Shown here piece by piece: positions 35,111 to 47,814 of a stretch of DNA of 64,000 nt. The notes under the pieces are model-generated. The model worked only from the letters and a program-made list of their open reading frames with translations, searched no databases and was not told the DNA's origin. A program made the position numbers and the translations under genes. The first letter of the stretch is position 1. Each line of letters starts with the position of its first letter. The DNA is from Otis tarda (lineage: Eukaryota > Chordata > Aves > Otidiformes > Otididae). The stretch is taken from NCBI GenBank assembly GCA_026413225.1, contig CM048560.1, positions 14,712,001 to 14,776,000 on the forward strand. Reading direction: 5' to 3'.

Positions 35111-37534
35111 CCTCGTATTATTAACAGTGGTGACATTGAATGGTGTTGCTTAGTACAACTTCTGGATATTATGGGAAAGCTTGATCATTCAGTTCACCAG
35201 TCTTTGTTACATTAAACCACGTTATTCTATCTTAAGCCAGTTCTTATCAACTTCATAAATTCCCCAGATGCCTTTGAGCAAAGTCTCAATGTTTATTAGT
35301 AGCTATTCATCTTTTTGTGCTCCTGTAAACAATATCCTTAATCAACATTTCTTCCCAGCAGTCTGTGTTGATTTACTTTGTTTTGTTGAACTAAGTTTTG
35401 GAGCTATCGAGTAGCTCTTACAAGCACAGTGCCCTAAATAAATGTCTCTTTTTCAAGTTCAGGTCAGAACTTTTCTTGCTGATCTGAATCCCACTGGCTG
35501 CTCTCCAGCATTTTATTTCTAGCATCCTTGCTAGAAAGACAGCTTATCTTGGCTGGGCTGGCAGTGTTACTGCTCTCTACCATCTCAAACACCAAAACAT
35601 GTGACGTAGCTTCTACTGTACTTCAGTAAACATTCGTGTGGGTCCAAAGGTCTGTTCTTGACAACTAGATTATTATTTGCCTGCCCACTTTCTCTCTCAC
35701 TTTTACTGTATCCACCTGGAAATTTATTTTCCAGAGCAAATTCACCTTTTTCTACCACTGTGATTAAATACATGTACATTTACTTTCTTCAGGGCTGGAG
35801 ATCAGTTTTACTTTTTATTACAAATATTATATGCCAGTGGTGATTGCAAACATCTTTCATACTATAGAGTTTGTTTGGTTTTTGCCTCAGGTGATTGGTA
35901 GTGGAGTGAAGATCATGTTGTGGGTCACATACAGCCAGGGAAGAGAGTGCTGTATTCTGTCATGGAAAGAAGTGAAATGAATATTTTTTTTTTTCTGAAT
36001 GCAAAGATGTCTGTTGAGGTTATAAGACAAAGGATTAGGAAGTTCTCTGCTTCTTGACCTAAAAAATGTATAGCTCCTTCTGCTGTCACAAACAGGCGTG
36101 TAAGTGCTGGTCTGGCACTCTGCAAAGACTTGGGTGAAATATTCCAATGCTAAAGCTATGATTGCTCTCCAAGTATGTTAGTAAAGTAATTTAATCGGTT
36201 GTGAGAACCCAGTTTTCAGCTGACTGTAATATGGCTGACCAGTACTGATGAGGACTGCTCCCTTAATGATGTGTGCTTTTAGCAGCTGAGATCTTTGCGT
36301 TGCAGACAGCATAGCTGTCCCACCTACCAGTCATACAACCCATTAAAAAATCTCTAAGCACAATTCTTTTTAAATCATTATTTAGTATTTATTTTTATGT
36401 GTGGGTTACATAAAAGACTCACAATCAGAAAAGACTGGCTTTAAATCTTAGAGACTCCCTCAGTGTTACAATTGATTTTGCCAATCAGTAGTGCAGGTAA
36501 TGAATATTCTCTATTTCAGTTTAGGGCCTTCAAGATTCTTTTTAGTTTTGAGCTGAAGTCAACATGCCCAAATTTTGGCTAACGGTACTCTGTTTCAGTG
36601 CAAAGTCAAGCAAATCCACTGCTGCAGGTAATCTAAACTCACCTGGTTTGACTGTGCACTGAAGCTACCTAGACGGACTCACAGTCATTTTTGTCAGAGG
36701 AGAGCCCCAAGACCCCAACCCTCCTGCCACCAGCTGCTCGTGTGCAGTCTGAGAGCCTTCCCTATTCTGCACCTTGCAGACAGGAGCGAGCTCAGGTATA
36801 AGCCACAGCCTGAATAAATATCCCAAACCAGGGTTAGATGTAAGCTTAAGGCATGTATTTTGCCTTACAAATACATCCATGCTTGGACGTATTTTGACTC
36901 AGCCTCTAACTCACAGACCAACATCGGACAGAAGATTTTGTGTAACATATACAGTGAGCTCCGTCTTGTAAAAGGTCTGAGGTTGCCTAGTTTTACAGAC
37001 ATGATTACTATTATGATTACTAAAAAGGTGACAAAAAAGAAATTGAGAAAACATACATCTTTTTAAAAACTCAACACCAGCAAGGAAAAGACCCCAAATC
37101 ACAAATAACATAGTAAATTAAAGCAATATGTTCTCAAACAGAGAAAGAAAACTCACAGCAATTTCAAAGAATGTTCTTTGCACAGCTGGACTGAAATGGG
37201 ACTTCTGCTATTGATTTCAGGAATACCAGAACTTGAACTCTGAACTCAAATAATTTAAAAGGAGTAAAAAGTGTCTCACAGTAATTTTTTAAAAGGTCAT
37301 GGAAGTGATAGATGAGCTCACCTTTCCACTTTACTGTTTGATTAGAAAATGGAATTATTTTTGTACAATTTTTCCAAATTTCTGCTCTTGTAACATTCCA
37401 TCCTACAGAAGTTCTTCCAAACCCTTTTGCACCTTCTGTAGGAACAGCATTATGTTCATGGGCTTTTTTAATAGGGATTACTTTATGGACTCCTACAAGA
37501 CTGTGGAAATTATCAAAAAGAATATCATAGATGA
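35111..37534. other. Intergenic stretch, nothing recognised
   Basis: AT-rich sequence with pyrimidine-rich patches on the plus strand. Part of 35,110-35,600 could be further, very eroded CR1 sequence, but I cannot support it. No exon-like signals or RNA gene found. Confidence 0.5.
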
Positions 37535-37850
37535 AAAATATTTTCAAATGGATGCTGTCCATAGTGGCAAAAGATATTCAAAATGGAAACCTTTTAAGTG
37601 TTACAGAAAAATGTCTTCAAAGAGGACACCCCAGAAATGTGACTGTTTTTTAAAAAATGAAAATCTTCAAAGCAGGCACCTCTTTCTGTGAGGAAATCCT
37701 CAAAGGAGCGTTCCTCCAGAGTTAGAATCTTTGAAAATGAAATCTCTTAACTGATATGAAAACTTTGAAAGGGATAAACCATTCCTAAAATTGAAGGCAA
37801 TATATCCTTGGCAGAGTATAGGGTGTTCTTAAAAGGAGAAATGACTGCAC
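37535..37850. repeat. Degenerate tandem array, unit spacing about 33 bp
   Basis: A loose core AAAATnTTCAAAnnGGAnnCC recurs at 37535, 37570, 37608, 37660, 37693, 37725 and 37758, with a further related block near 37823. Successive spacings are 35, 38, 52, 33, 32 and 33 bp, then about 65 (two units). Spacings are not multiples of three, so it is not a repeat inside a protein, although open frames of about 130 codons overlap it on both strands. I recognise no satellite or transposon. It looks like an old minisatellite that has decayed. Confidence 0.6.
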
Positions 37851-40800
37851 CATTGTTAACTGTAGAGGTGATCAACCCCTACTTCTCTTACAAGAAGGAA
37901 TAAAGATTGTTTAAAACCTTTTATCATAGTCACAAAATTATTAAACTGCCTTATTACAATATTTTTAACAATAAAAAGTATTGGTGGCAGTATACTCTTT
38001 CATCACTGGACAGGCGGTTTCATATACACTGCTGACTTGAAAACAGCTTCTTCATTTTTAAAGACAGAAGTAAGAAAATCCATGGAGTGGAGCTTGTTGG
38101 AAATATTTCTGTGAATTAGATTCCCATGGAGTGATACTTTTTTTTGTAAAAGTAAGACTTCACAGAAAATAGCAGCTTTGCAGTATATTTTCCAGTTCAA
38201 AATAGTATGTTTTTTGGAATCTGGACTATTTTTCCAGGATGGGAATCTATATCCAAATTTTTTCCAACTAGCAGAGTGCATGGAGTAATTTCTGGCTAAA
38301 AGCTTTACAGGGAAGTGATGTAGAAGCATGGATGTGACAACAAAGTGACGTAAATAGCCTATATAGAGGTTAGAAAGGAAACAGTGAGAAGACAATTTCT
38401 TCATTGTGCCATGCTGAAACGTCATGGCCTTAAGATGACTGCTGTTGGGGCATTTCTCTGAGCAATGCAAGGAGATGGATCTTTAGTGGCATTTAGAGAG
38501 GCTGACTGCAGTGGCAGTAGACCAGCTGTTGGAGTGTGAGTGACCTGCAGCTGGCCCAAAGGCAAGGGCAAGCCAAAATTATTTTGGGGGCAAGACATTG
38601 GAATTTAAAGCAGCCTGGAGAGACACAGTTTCTTTTGAATTGAGAAATTCAGAAATTAGAAGATAAAATACATATTTTCCTGCCTGAGTGGCCACTTTCT
38701 GTCTTACCTATGAGGCTCATGGAAGCAGCATTCCAGTCAGCTTCTGCTTCTGGCTCTGTGAACCTGCAGCAGTGCCAACCACCTTCACGCAGTGCCTACA
38801 CTCAAAAATATTGTGAATATTGAAGAACATAGCATCTCCTCCACTCTCCCTTATTATCTTCTCATGCTGTCCTCACACGCTTCTCACTTCAGGATTTGTG
38901 TATCATAAACACCCCTAGGAAAATGCACCTACGGTGATGCGTTCTGTTTTTTAATTGCTTTATCGTACATACTCTTCCCACTTGTCTGTTTGTCTAGCAG
39001 CAGTTTAACTGGGATCAAACATTTTTCTTGAGTTTTAGAAAAACAGACAACTGCAAAAAGTAGAAGTTGCTGTCACGCTAGAAGGTAGATGTGAGTAGAG
39101 GTTTTGCTAATATCAGAGTAAAAATCCAGATTGCAAGGACCAATTGCAGTGTTCAGTTGCTTTTACAGTCTTTTCAGTCACTGAATAAATACTGTCAACA
39201 CAGCTGGCAGCCCTTAGAGAGTTTAAGGAAAAGCTACAAATACCTTGCAAGACCATTTGAAGACAATCTGCTCAAAATAGCTGCACATAAAAACCCTTCT
39301 GTAGCAGTGCCTCTCAAAACCCCAAAACTCCTGAACTAGGCTGCAGGCTTCCTCCACTGCCCATGAAGCCAGCATAGACACAGCACCCTGCCTTCGCAGG
39401 CACCGAAGCAGAGAGCAGCCCGTGCTGCAGGCGCCGGCAGTGTTCTCCTACCTCCTGCAGCCAACACGCAGACCCCTGCCATAGGTCTGGGTCCTTAACT
39501 GAAGCCACTGTCAAGCTTTTCTGCGTCTGAAACTCTCCCAGCAGTGTACCAGGTGCTTTACATCAGTCCAGGAGAAAATACCAAAGCCCCTTCCCAGGCT
39601 CTTGCTCAACCTTAGACTAGTAAATTTATTCCCACCCTTAAAAGAAGATTTTAGGAGAAGTGGGTACCCCTGCAGCTGCAGTATGGCACAGCTGGTGTGG
39701 TGAGCGTGGAGCCATGGTGTCATGAGCATAAATGCTTGAGTAATCTCAAGATGAGACTTCACTATCAGAAGTAGAACTAGTGACTTCTGCTAAGGCTACA
39801 AGGCTAAAAAAGCACCAGAAAGCAATCCATAAGCTAATAGGTTTGCTTTTTTTTTTTCTTTATTCCTCATGCTCCACAGGAGTTTCATGCTATGTTAGCT
39901 GTAATTTAAAGCTGATCTGCTGCAGCAAACAAAAAATCTTACTTATGGCAAAGTAGGGACAACACATGGGGCACTTCGGTAATTGTCTTTGTCAGACCTA
40001 ACTCTCCTTGTCTTTCTAATTTGGAAATAATAGAAACCCCAAATGTTTCTGAGGTCACAAATATTTATCTCTAGGCTAAATGGTATTTGCCATTTGAAAA
40101 TTGTATTTTGTTCTATTGCCCATACAAAGCAGATACAGTTTTCTTTCTTGTGTAGCATAAACAGTTTCAGGCAGATCGGCTCACTCCGGAAATCTGAAAA
40201 TGGGTGCTGGACAGAAGAGCAACAGATTAGATATGGAAGTTGGAAGTAATCCTGTTATTAAATTCATTATGTTTCCAGAATGGATATTAATTTTTTTTTA
40301 AACTTCAGTTTGCCATCCCCAGAACTAATGTACTTTATAATTTTGAGTGTAATCTTCTGTGTAGTCTGCTGTCCTTCAGGAGTGCTGATGTGGCTGGAGA
40401 AGAGCAGCAGCTTGTCACGCTGCATTACTGACCGTCTGTTTGCAAACTTCAGAGAATTTCTGGCCACGTGTGACATAATGTCTCATTAACCTTTTGTAAT
40501 ATCTGAACCCATCAAAGATATCTGCATTTTGAGAATAAACAGCAGCTATCATCTCAACTCCACCCATGAACAGCAGCAACTTTTAACAAATACCATAAGG
40601 AGTATGAGATGCAGTCCAGTGATATGTTGTCTCTTCAACGCTTGGACCATAGCAATCATCTTTATGTCAAATTTACATGCCTATAGCTCTTTACTTATTT
40701 TTTAGTTCAGGTATCAGTCCAATATTGTGCTTTCTGTCTAATGTGGAGATTTAGTAAATGTAAAATACGGTTTTAAAAGGGCAAAACTGGTAATTTACAA

Positions 40801-43800
40801 AAATTGTAGGCACAGAGTGTGTAAAGCAGAAGTCATCATCCTGTGATACGTAATCAAAATGCTGTATTGCTGCAGTCCTGGTGCAGGTTTTCAAAGGGAT
40901 TGGCGTGTCAGGGTAGTCATATCCCTCCTGCTTTCTGCGCAAGGGCAGGCAGAGTTAAGCCTTGGCCTGAGGCACAGGAACCGGCTGGTGTGAGTGAGAA
41001 GGGATCAAGGCCACTGACACATACAAGCACTCGGCAGGATGAACAGGGTATTTGGAGGCACGAAATATCTCACAGCTCCAACCCAACCTGAGGCAATGCA
41101 GCTCCCTCCAATTAAAGACATGCACTGCTGAACAAAATATGGCTCTGCACAAACATGGTTCTAAAAGCTGTAGAGACTCTGTTTACACATCTCTAGACTT
41201 CTTTTTCAGCTCTATATTATTATTTTAGTTCTGACACAAATTGCCCTGCACCGATTTTCATTCTTATTTGTATCATATTTCAAAACATTGCCAAGATCAT
41301 CCCAGACTTAAAACTCAGGGACCACCAGACCAAAAACGTAAAAACACTGGCTTTTCATTGTCTAACAGCACTAAAGACATGTTCTTAATGGTAGAGGAAC
41401 AGTAGGTGTACATGGTCAGTTGAAAAGGAAGAGTTTTAGTATACAACATATTCTTATTCAGACACCACGTGTTTTTATTACTGGTAAACAGCAGAAAAAA
41501 CCACCAGCCTATCATTGTAGTTTCCATGGTACGTCTGCTCCTCAGCTCGCTCCTTACTTGCAGCGCGCTTCCTCAGCTTGTCACTTTTGGAATTAGATGC
41601 GACACTCTGTGCAGAGACCTATTAAAACCATACTAGCTGGACAATGCATCAATAGTGCAGGCTGAGAGTAACAAAAATATAAAGCCAACAACATCTTCAG
41701 GACTAATTTTCACACTCTCCTACATGCTTCACTTTCAATCATTTTCATCCTGTTTTTCTCACAATGACACAAGTAAAACAAAGCAGGCTGGGCTTCCTGA
41801 GAGTTAACAAGTTAATAGCATTCATATGTTAGGGGTTTTTCTTGAAGCAAACTAGTCTGAGTATTCGCTGAAGTTCAGGTACTCAGGCACGAACAGTGAA
41901 GGCTTGACTGGAGCACTCTATTCTGGAGAGGTCTGCAGCAAGATGTGAAGATTTAATAACACATTGCACTTACATGTCATAAGCACCTTTCATCCAGAAA
42001 TCACAAATGCTGTGCCAGTTTAAATTAAGTCTCACAAGTCCTCTGTAAGACATATAATAATTAGTACTATATGTTTTTGTTGTTGGACAAAGTGATTAAT
42101 TTCAACTCACAGAGCAGCAGCGTGCTAGCAGAGGAAGAAAAAGAGGTTTAGGATTGAGTCCCAGGTCTTCTGTTGTAAGCACAATGGTACCTTCAAAACT
42201 GTAATACTCACAGTGGGATTCTTTGGTAACAGGACAGTCATGCCTTTGAATTTCATATCTGCAACAAGAAAATACTCCAAAAAGAAACAAATTAAAATAC
42301 ATATATTATGGGACTTCAAAAAATGTATTTTGAATTCACAAGTATTCAAGAACACCTAGATTCTGATCTGCTACAGTCTTCGTCCTCTGTGGGGATACTA
42401 CACTCAGCTTTCAGTGAAAAATATGATGATCCCAACTGTTACGGTCAGAAAGATAATTTTTAAACCATTTCACTCCTGGAGGTACAGACAGCCTGACATA
42501 TTAGGTCTCCAAGGTGTGTGAACTGCCCTACCAAACTGAAGCTGAAACATCAGCTTAGCGATAGAAGTATCAAGATTGTTAACCGTTTATAGAGAGTATC
42601 AGAGTATCTGTAAAAGGTAGGACATGATGTGAAACACCCCAAATCTGTTATCGTCCTTAAATGGTTGATTACTGTCACATGTAGTGTCTTTCAAGAGCCA
42701 ATAATAAGCCACAAGCATTAATCTCTGTTACAGACTTGTATAAATTATGACACATCTATAGATTCAGTGCAGCTTTGGACATTGTCTTACCAAGAAAGTA
42801 TATTACAATGATTTTTAAGTAGTCTTATTAAGTACAGAGGATTTTGGCACCAAGTCTACTGAAGGGAAATAAGCATCTCTGAAAAAACAGGGGTCCTTAA
42901 TCATCCTGAAGGAGAACTTTGAAATTGTCTCCTAAATTAGCTAAGAATCAATAATACATGAGGCAAAGCAGAGGGGAGAGAAGATTTGATTTTGAATGAC
43001 CTACTGAGCAATCCTCAAGTCAGGGAAGAGGGAAGAAAAGGAAGCCAGCTGGCTGGTGCCTCAGCTGGTGGCTCTCTGCCGTCCTGCAGCCTGGGGACCG
43101 AGGGAGGACGCTTCCTTACAGCATGGATTCGTCAGCCACCCACAGCCTATCAGCTGCATATAGAGAAGAGAGGATAAGAAGGACAAGCTATTAAATTTGA
43201 TTTTTCAGATAAGTGTACTTCTCTTTCTGTAAATGCCATTGTAACTTGGTCTATTTTGCATTTGTAAAGAAATATTTCACTTTTACATTAACATGGCTTC
43301 AGTTAAGAGTAAGATTTCAAGGTAGTGGCTAAAATCACACCATTCCAACTCAGTAGCTGTAGTGATCCATAAATCCATGTTACTGGAGCTCACTCTCCAT
43401 CTCCCTAGGTATTCAAAGGTGAACTGCACAGTTTAGGTGATGGTGAAGCAAGTACCGCCTTTGGATGTCCTGCATGAGCCATGCAGACAGCAGAACATGC
43501 AGAAAAGATAGGAGTGCTGGAAAAGAACTATGTTCTGGTTTATTCTGTACATTTGCAATTGTCATAGCTTATTAATAAAAGCATGCAGATTTGAATTAGG
43601 CTAAAAGTGGTGTAGAATTTCCAGCAGAGCTCCACAGGTTTGGCTGCAAAATTTAAATTGTTCTTAATTCTGGATACATAGGATCTTTATTAAATGTCGC
43701 GAGTAAATGTAGAAGACAAGGAGAGCTGCTTTTATGTCCAGGTTTTTGCTTAATTTAAATATAATTGGACTAGCAGAAATTCTAACATGACTTGTAACCG

Positions 43801-45420
43801 AAAAACATTATACACTGTATTAATTCACCCTTCATTAAAAGTTTAACAAAAACTAGAAAATGGCACTCCTGAAAAGACCAGGAAAGAAAGCGACTACAGA
43901 AACCCCTCTGTTACATTTATGGAATGGGATTTCTGGTCAGATGAGAGGGAAAGCTGGGGAACAGAAACTTTCCACAATATTTTTCTTTCACAACCTGGTA
44001 GAGCTGCCAGAAGAAATTCCTGGCGGGTGTACTGCTGACCATAGCTGTGATGCAGCAAGCTTTCAGCTACATACTTGTTCCCTGAGTCACACTCTATGGC
44101 AGTCTTTCACATTACTGCCTTGCCCCAGTCTACATCCTTATAAAGAAAGAAGCAGTACTTAAGTATATAATCAATAGTAGCATGACATTGAGAGGATCAG
44201 TCCCTGGCTTGTTGTGCACCACCTTCCTCTCAGACCAGCACAGGTCTTTTTCTCTGAGGACCCTTCATTTAATATGATATAAAAAGGAGAAAATAGCTTG
44301 TATAAATACTATAACAGAGTTATCGGAATGAGTGTGCATGGATGAAGACATAAGCAAATAGCTAAACATTTATTTTGCCTTTTTGTACTTATATTTCTAC
44401 GTATCAGTGCTGATAACATAATAGCCAGGATATTAGAAGCCAGGTTCTAGATTACCATTTTTATATGAGGAAGAAAAATAACGAAGACAAGGAAAATAAT
44501 CAGTGAGCTTTTTTCCCTTTGACCAAATTAAAGGATGGCAAAATTTTAATGACGGTTGAGATGAGCACTCCATTACTGAGCCTTCAGCCAGTTCACTGAG
44601 GACAGAGTGCTTGTTTGAAACGGCAGCTTGCTGGAGCTGTGCTGGGAAACTTGCTTTGAGAGATCTAGCTTGCAGACAACTGCTCCTTCCTTTAAAGAGC
44701 AGTAACTTTCTCATCTGCCTCAAGCAATTCTTTAGGATGTCACACATCAAAACACAGTTTTTCTTCGTTCGTCCTAACAGGTAGCAAAGAGTTCAGAGTT
44801 TTTAGGTTCAGAAGCTGATGTAGTCTTGTTTTGACCTTTCTCAACATGCTGAATGCCCTCCAGTGCTGTGCAAGCAGTGTGGCAAGCACCACAGAATCCC
44901 CCCCCCCATCAATCTCATGAAGAGGCAGTACAGCTGAGCTACGCCACAGTTTAAGAGCATTGCCCCTATATATTAAAATCTGATGTAGCAGCCATTTGCT
45001 GCAATGGTAGGTACCTCGACAGCTGCAGCGAGTCTTGTTGAATATTCAGCAGCACCTTTGTGTTCCTTAGCACTGGCAGCTCTCAGTTTACTGGCAGCAC
45101 TTAATATCTTTTAATTAAAAGCAAGCAGGATTAACAACATACCTTAATCAAATACTATAAATAAAAAATGCTTAGTTTTCTTTTCTGCTTGAAATGAGAA
45201 AGGCATTGCTATCCCTGTGGCATGAAGCATCGTTTCTATCTGTTGTTTTCTCTGGTTAGGATGTGGATCTTGCCAGTGACACATAGCATTACACTTCCAA
45301 GCCGGCATAGCCAACAGCTCCTTGCTTCCCCAGGGTTAGAAACTTCAACTAATGCTGGATGCTAAATCTACATAATAGATCATTGTAATACTTTGTTGTT
45401 ATTTATAATGCCGTTATCCT
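37851..45420. other. Intergenic stretch, nothing firmly recognised
   Basis: Contains a 155-codon minus-strand open frame (38003-38470) with no recognisable domain and no codon pattern suggesting selection. The short block catggagt(g/a) recurs at about 38,080, 38,128 and 38,279. GC content rises locally at 39,340-39,520 and 43,030-43,110. No repeat family or gene identified with confidence. Confidence 0.5.
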
Positions 45421-45540
45421 AGCACTTGACAGAGGTACCTATCATTACTGTCATTTGGTAGCTGAAGGAGTTGAGACAGGGTAAGCTTTTGTGACTGGCC
45501 CACTGTCACAGCACAGGGATTTGAAGGAACAGAGCTTTTC
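45421..45540 (-). mobile_element. MIR-like SINE remnant
   Basis: The plus strand follows the antisense of a MIR/CORE-SINE: gaggtacctatcattactgt, a region matching the gaaactgaggcacag block as gaaggagttgagacagg, gactggcccactgtcacagc for the gacttgcccaaggtcacac block, and a ggatttgaa end. Diverged but collinear over about 120 bp. An ancient amniote tRNA-derived element, hence on the minus strand. Confidence 0.55.
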
Positions 45541-47068
45541 TCACACCATCTCAAGCTTCTTGGAGTCAAAACCAAAATCAAAATCAAGACAAAACGTGTT
45601 ATTCTTCCAACTTGGTGGGAGATTTTTCAGTGCCCTGCCACTCTGAGATATGACAAACCTTGCTTAAAACAGAAGAATAAGAAGTAAGAAGGCAAATGAA
45701 AGAGTACATGAAGTAAGGCAAAACATGAATAACAAACAGTGTTCGTAGATTTAAAAATTATTTAGAAGACCTCTAAGAAAGGTACTAACATCACCTGTTG
45801 TAGACAACTTCTGGCATCCAAATTAGGTGCGATGCACATTCTTTCACTCCTCATCTATTGTTGGCCTCTTATCCAAAAAGTGGAGCGCACCCCATTCCCT
45901 CATCCGTCAGTTAGTGAAAAATACTCCCCATTATGAGAAAGACACATTTGGTCATATGATAGGACATACGTGGAGTCCCAGTTGCACAACCAGGCATGTA
46001 ACCATCATGCAACAACACATGCAACACGTTCTTGCCAGGAGCAAAGAGGGCAGCAACTCACAAGCAATATTAATTGTTCTGGAAGACCCCAAGGTGGGGT
46101 TTTCCCTGCTTTTTAAAAATTAGGAGCATAAGTTTTCTGTACTCCTAGTAATTGGTGATTAAAGGGCAGTTTAAGTTATACATCTACTGTCAGACACTTC
46201 GGCATTAACTACAGAATGTAAAAATACTTCTATAAAACTCACTGCGTGCTATGCAATCACATCAGTCATTTTGATTTAAGATGTGCTTCCTCTGCTCTGC
46301 AATTGCCACTCAGACAGTAAGCTTTCTGGGACATCCACTCTTACTTTCAAGGAATGTCAGCTCAAAGCAAAGGAGAGAGAACGTGAATCTCCGAGCTCAC
46401 ACTGGACAGCTAACTGATCGCAGCAGACCAGGCTGCAGCGCTGACAATGCAGCTCAGGACCAGCCGGGAATAAGAGCTCCCCGGGTTGACTGAACAGCTG
46501 GATGAATCTTGCAGCAGGGCTCAGATGTCACAACCACAGACATTATTGCTAAATAGTCAACAAAACATGATTTGCAGTGCAAAGTAGCTGACAGTCACTA
46601 CTTCAGAACTGTATATTGTTGCATGAAGAGAAGCTAAAATTACTCTTTATGATAAAGTTAATGGTCTACAGTTTGTAAGTTAGTTATAACAACACCTCAA
46701 GCATTTCTACAAAACTTAATTTAATACTCCAACTCATTAAAAATCTTGTTATAGAAGCCACTTACAGGCTTTATAAATGCGTTTTCATATTATTAGGGAA
46801 GGATCTTAATAAAGAACAATTTGAATGCAAAATGCACATTTGGAGTAAGGTGCTTATAGTAAAAATAGCTAAATAAAATTTGCTGTCAGCAAATCTCCAA
46901 CTACCTTCTTCATCTGAGTTACAAATTGCCTATGGTTTTGTGTACTTAGACCTTTTTCTAATAGAAAAAGTGTAGCAGAGATCTTAAGCAATTAAGGTAA
47001 TACTACAAGCATTGGCCATAATCCCCCTCTGAGGACCAAAATATCCAGGAGCAGGCAATTATGAGCAA
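45541..47068. other. Intergenic stretch, nothing recognised
   Basis: Unremarkable sequence between the MIR-like remnant and the CR1 reverse transcriptase fragment. No gene, RNA or named repeat is seen. Confidence 0.5.
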
Positions 47069-47814
47069 TGAAGAGCAACTGATGTCATCTACCTGGAGTT
47101 GTGCAAAGCATTTGACACTGTCCCAAATGACATCCTTGTCTCTAAACTGGAGAGACATAGATTTGATGGATGGACCTCTCTGTGGATAAGGAATTGGCTG
47201 GATGGTCACAGTCCGAGAGTTGTGGTCAACAGCTCGATGTCCAAGTGGAGACTGGTGCTGAGTGGCATTCTTCAGGGGTCAGTATTGGGACCAGTGCTGT
47301 TTAACATCTTTGTTGGTGACACAGACAGTGGGATAGAGAGCAGCAAACCCTCAGCAAGTTTGCCAGCAACACCAAGCTGTGTAGTGCGGTCAACAAGGAA
47401 AGAATGCCATCCAGAGAGACCTTGACAGGCTGGAGACATGGACCTGTGCAAACCTCATGAGGTTCAACAAGGTCAAGTGCAAGGTCCTGCATGTGGATCA
47501 GGGCAATGCCAAGCACAAATACAGGCTGGGAAGAGAATGGATGAACAGCAGCCCTGAGAAGGAGGACTTGGGGGTACTGGTGGATGAGAAGCTCAACATG
47601 AGCCAGCAATGTGCGCTTGCAGCTCAGAAAGCCTGGGCTGCGTCAAAAGAAATGTGGCCAGCAGGTCAAGGGAGGCGATTCTGCCCCTCTATTCCACTCT
47701 CATGAGACCCCACCTGGAGTACTGCATCCAGCTCTGGAGCCCCCAACATAAGAAGGATGGCTGGCGCTAAATAATCTTAGGGGCTCTTCCAACCCAACCA
47801 TTCTGTGATTCTCT
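47069..47814 (+). mobile_element. CR1 LINE fragment with reverse transcriptase remnant
   Basis: Plus-strand frames encode recognisable CR1 ORF2 reverse transcriptase pieces: [45 protein letters not shown], then in another frame [20 protein letters not shown] and [21 protein letters not shown]. The frame breaks near 47340-47460. The segment that should carry the F-A-D-D catalytic motif reads with Ser-Asn at the Asp-Asp position, so the copy is inactive. After the HLEYC-like region (47710-47760) the sequence jumps to a CR1 3' end (gggctcttccaacccaacca, ttctgtgattct), showing an internal deletion. It is a different, younger family than the ancient copy at 34 kb. Confidence 0.93.

Noticed and set aside
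38003-38470. 155-codon minus-strand open frame
   Set aside because: No family resemblance and no upstream promoter or splice context. Its length is near the maximum expected by chance across six frames of 64 kb; kept only as a note in the intergenic entry.
47099-47705. Two plus-strand open frames, considered as a host gene
   Set aside because: They are in-frame pieces of CR1 reverse transcriptase, followed by a CR1 3' tail.
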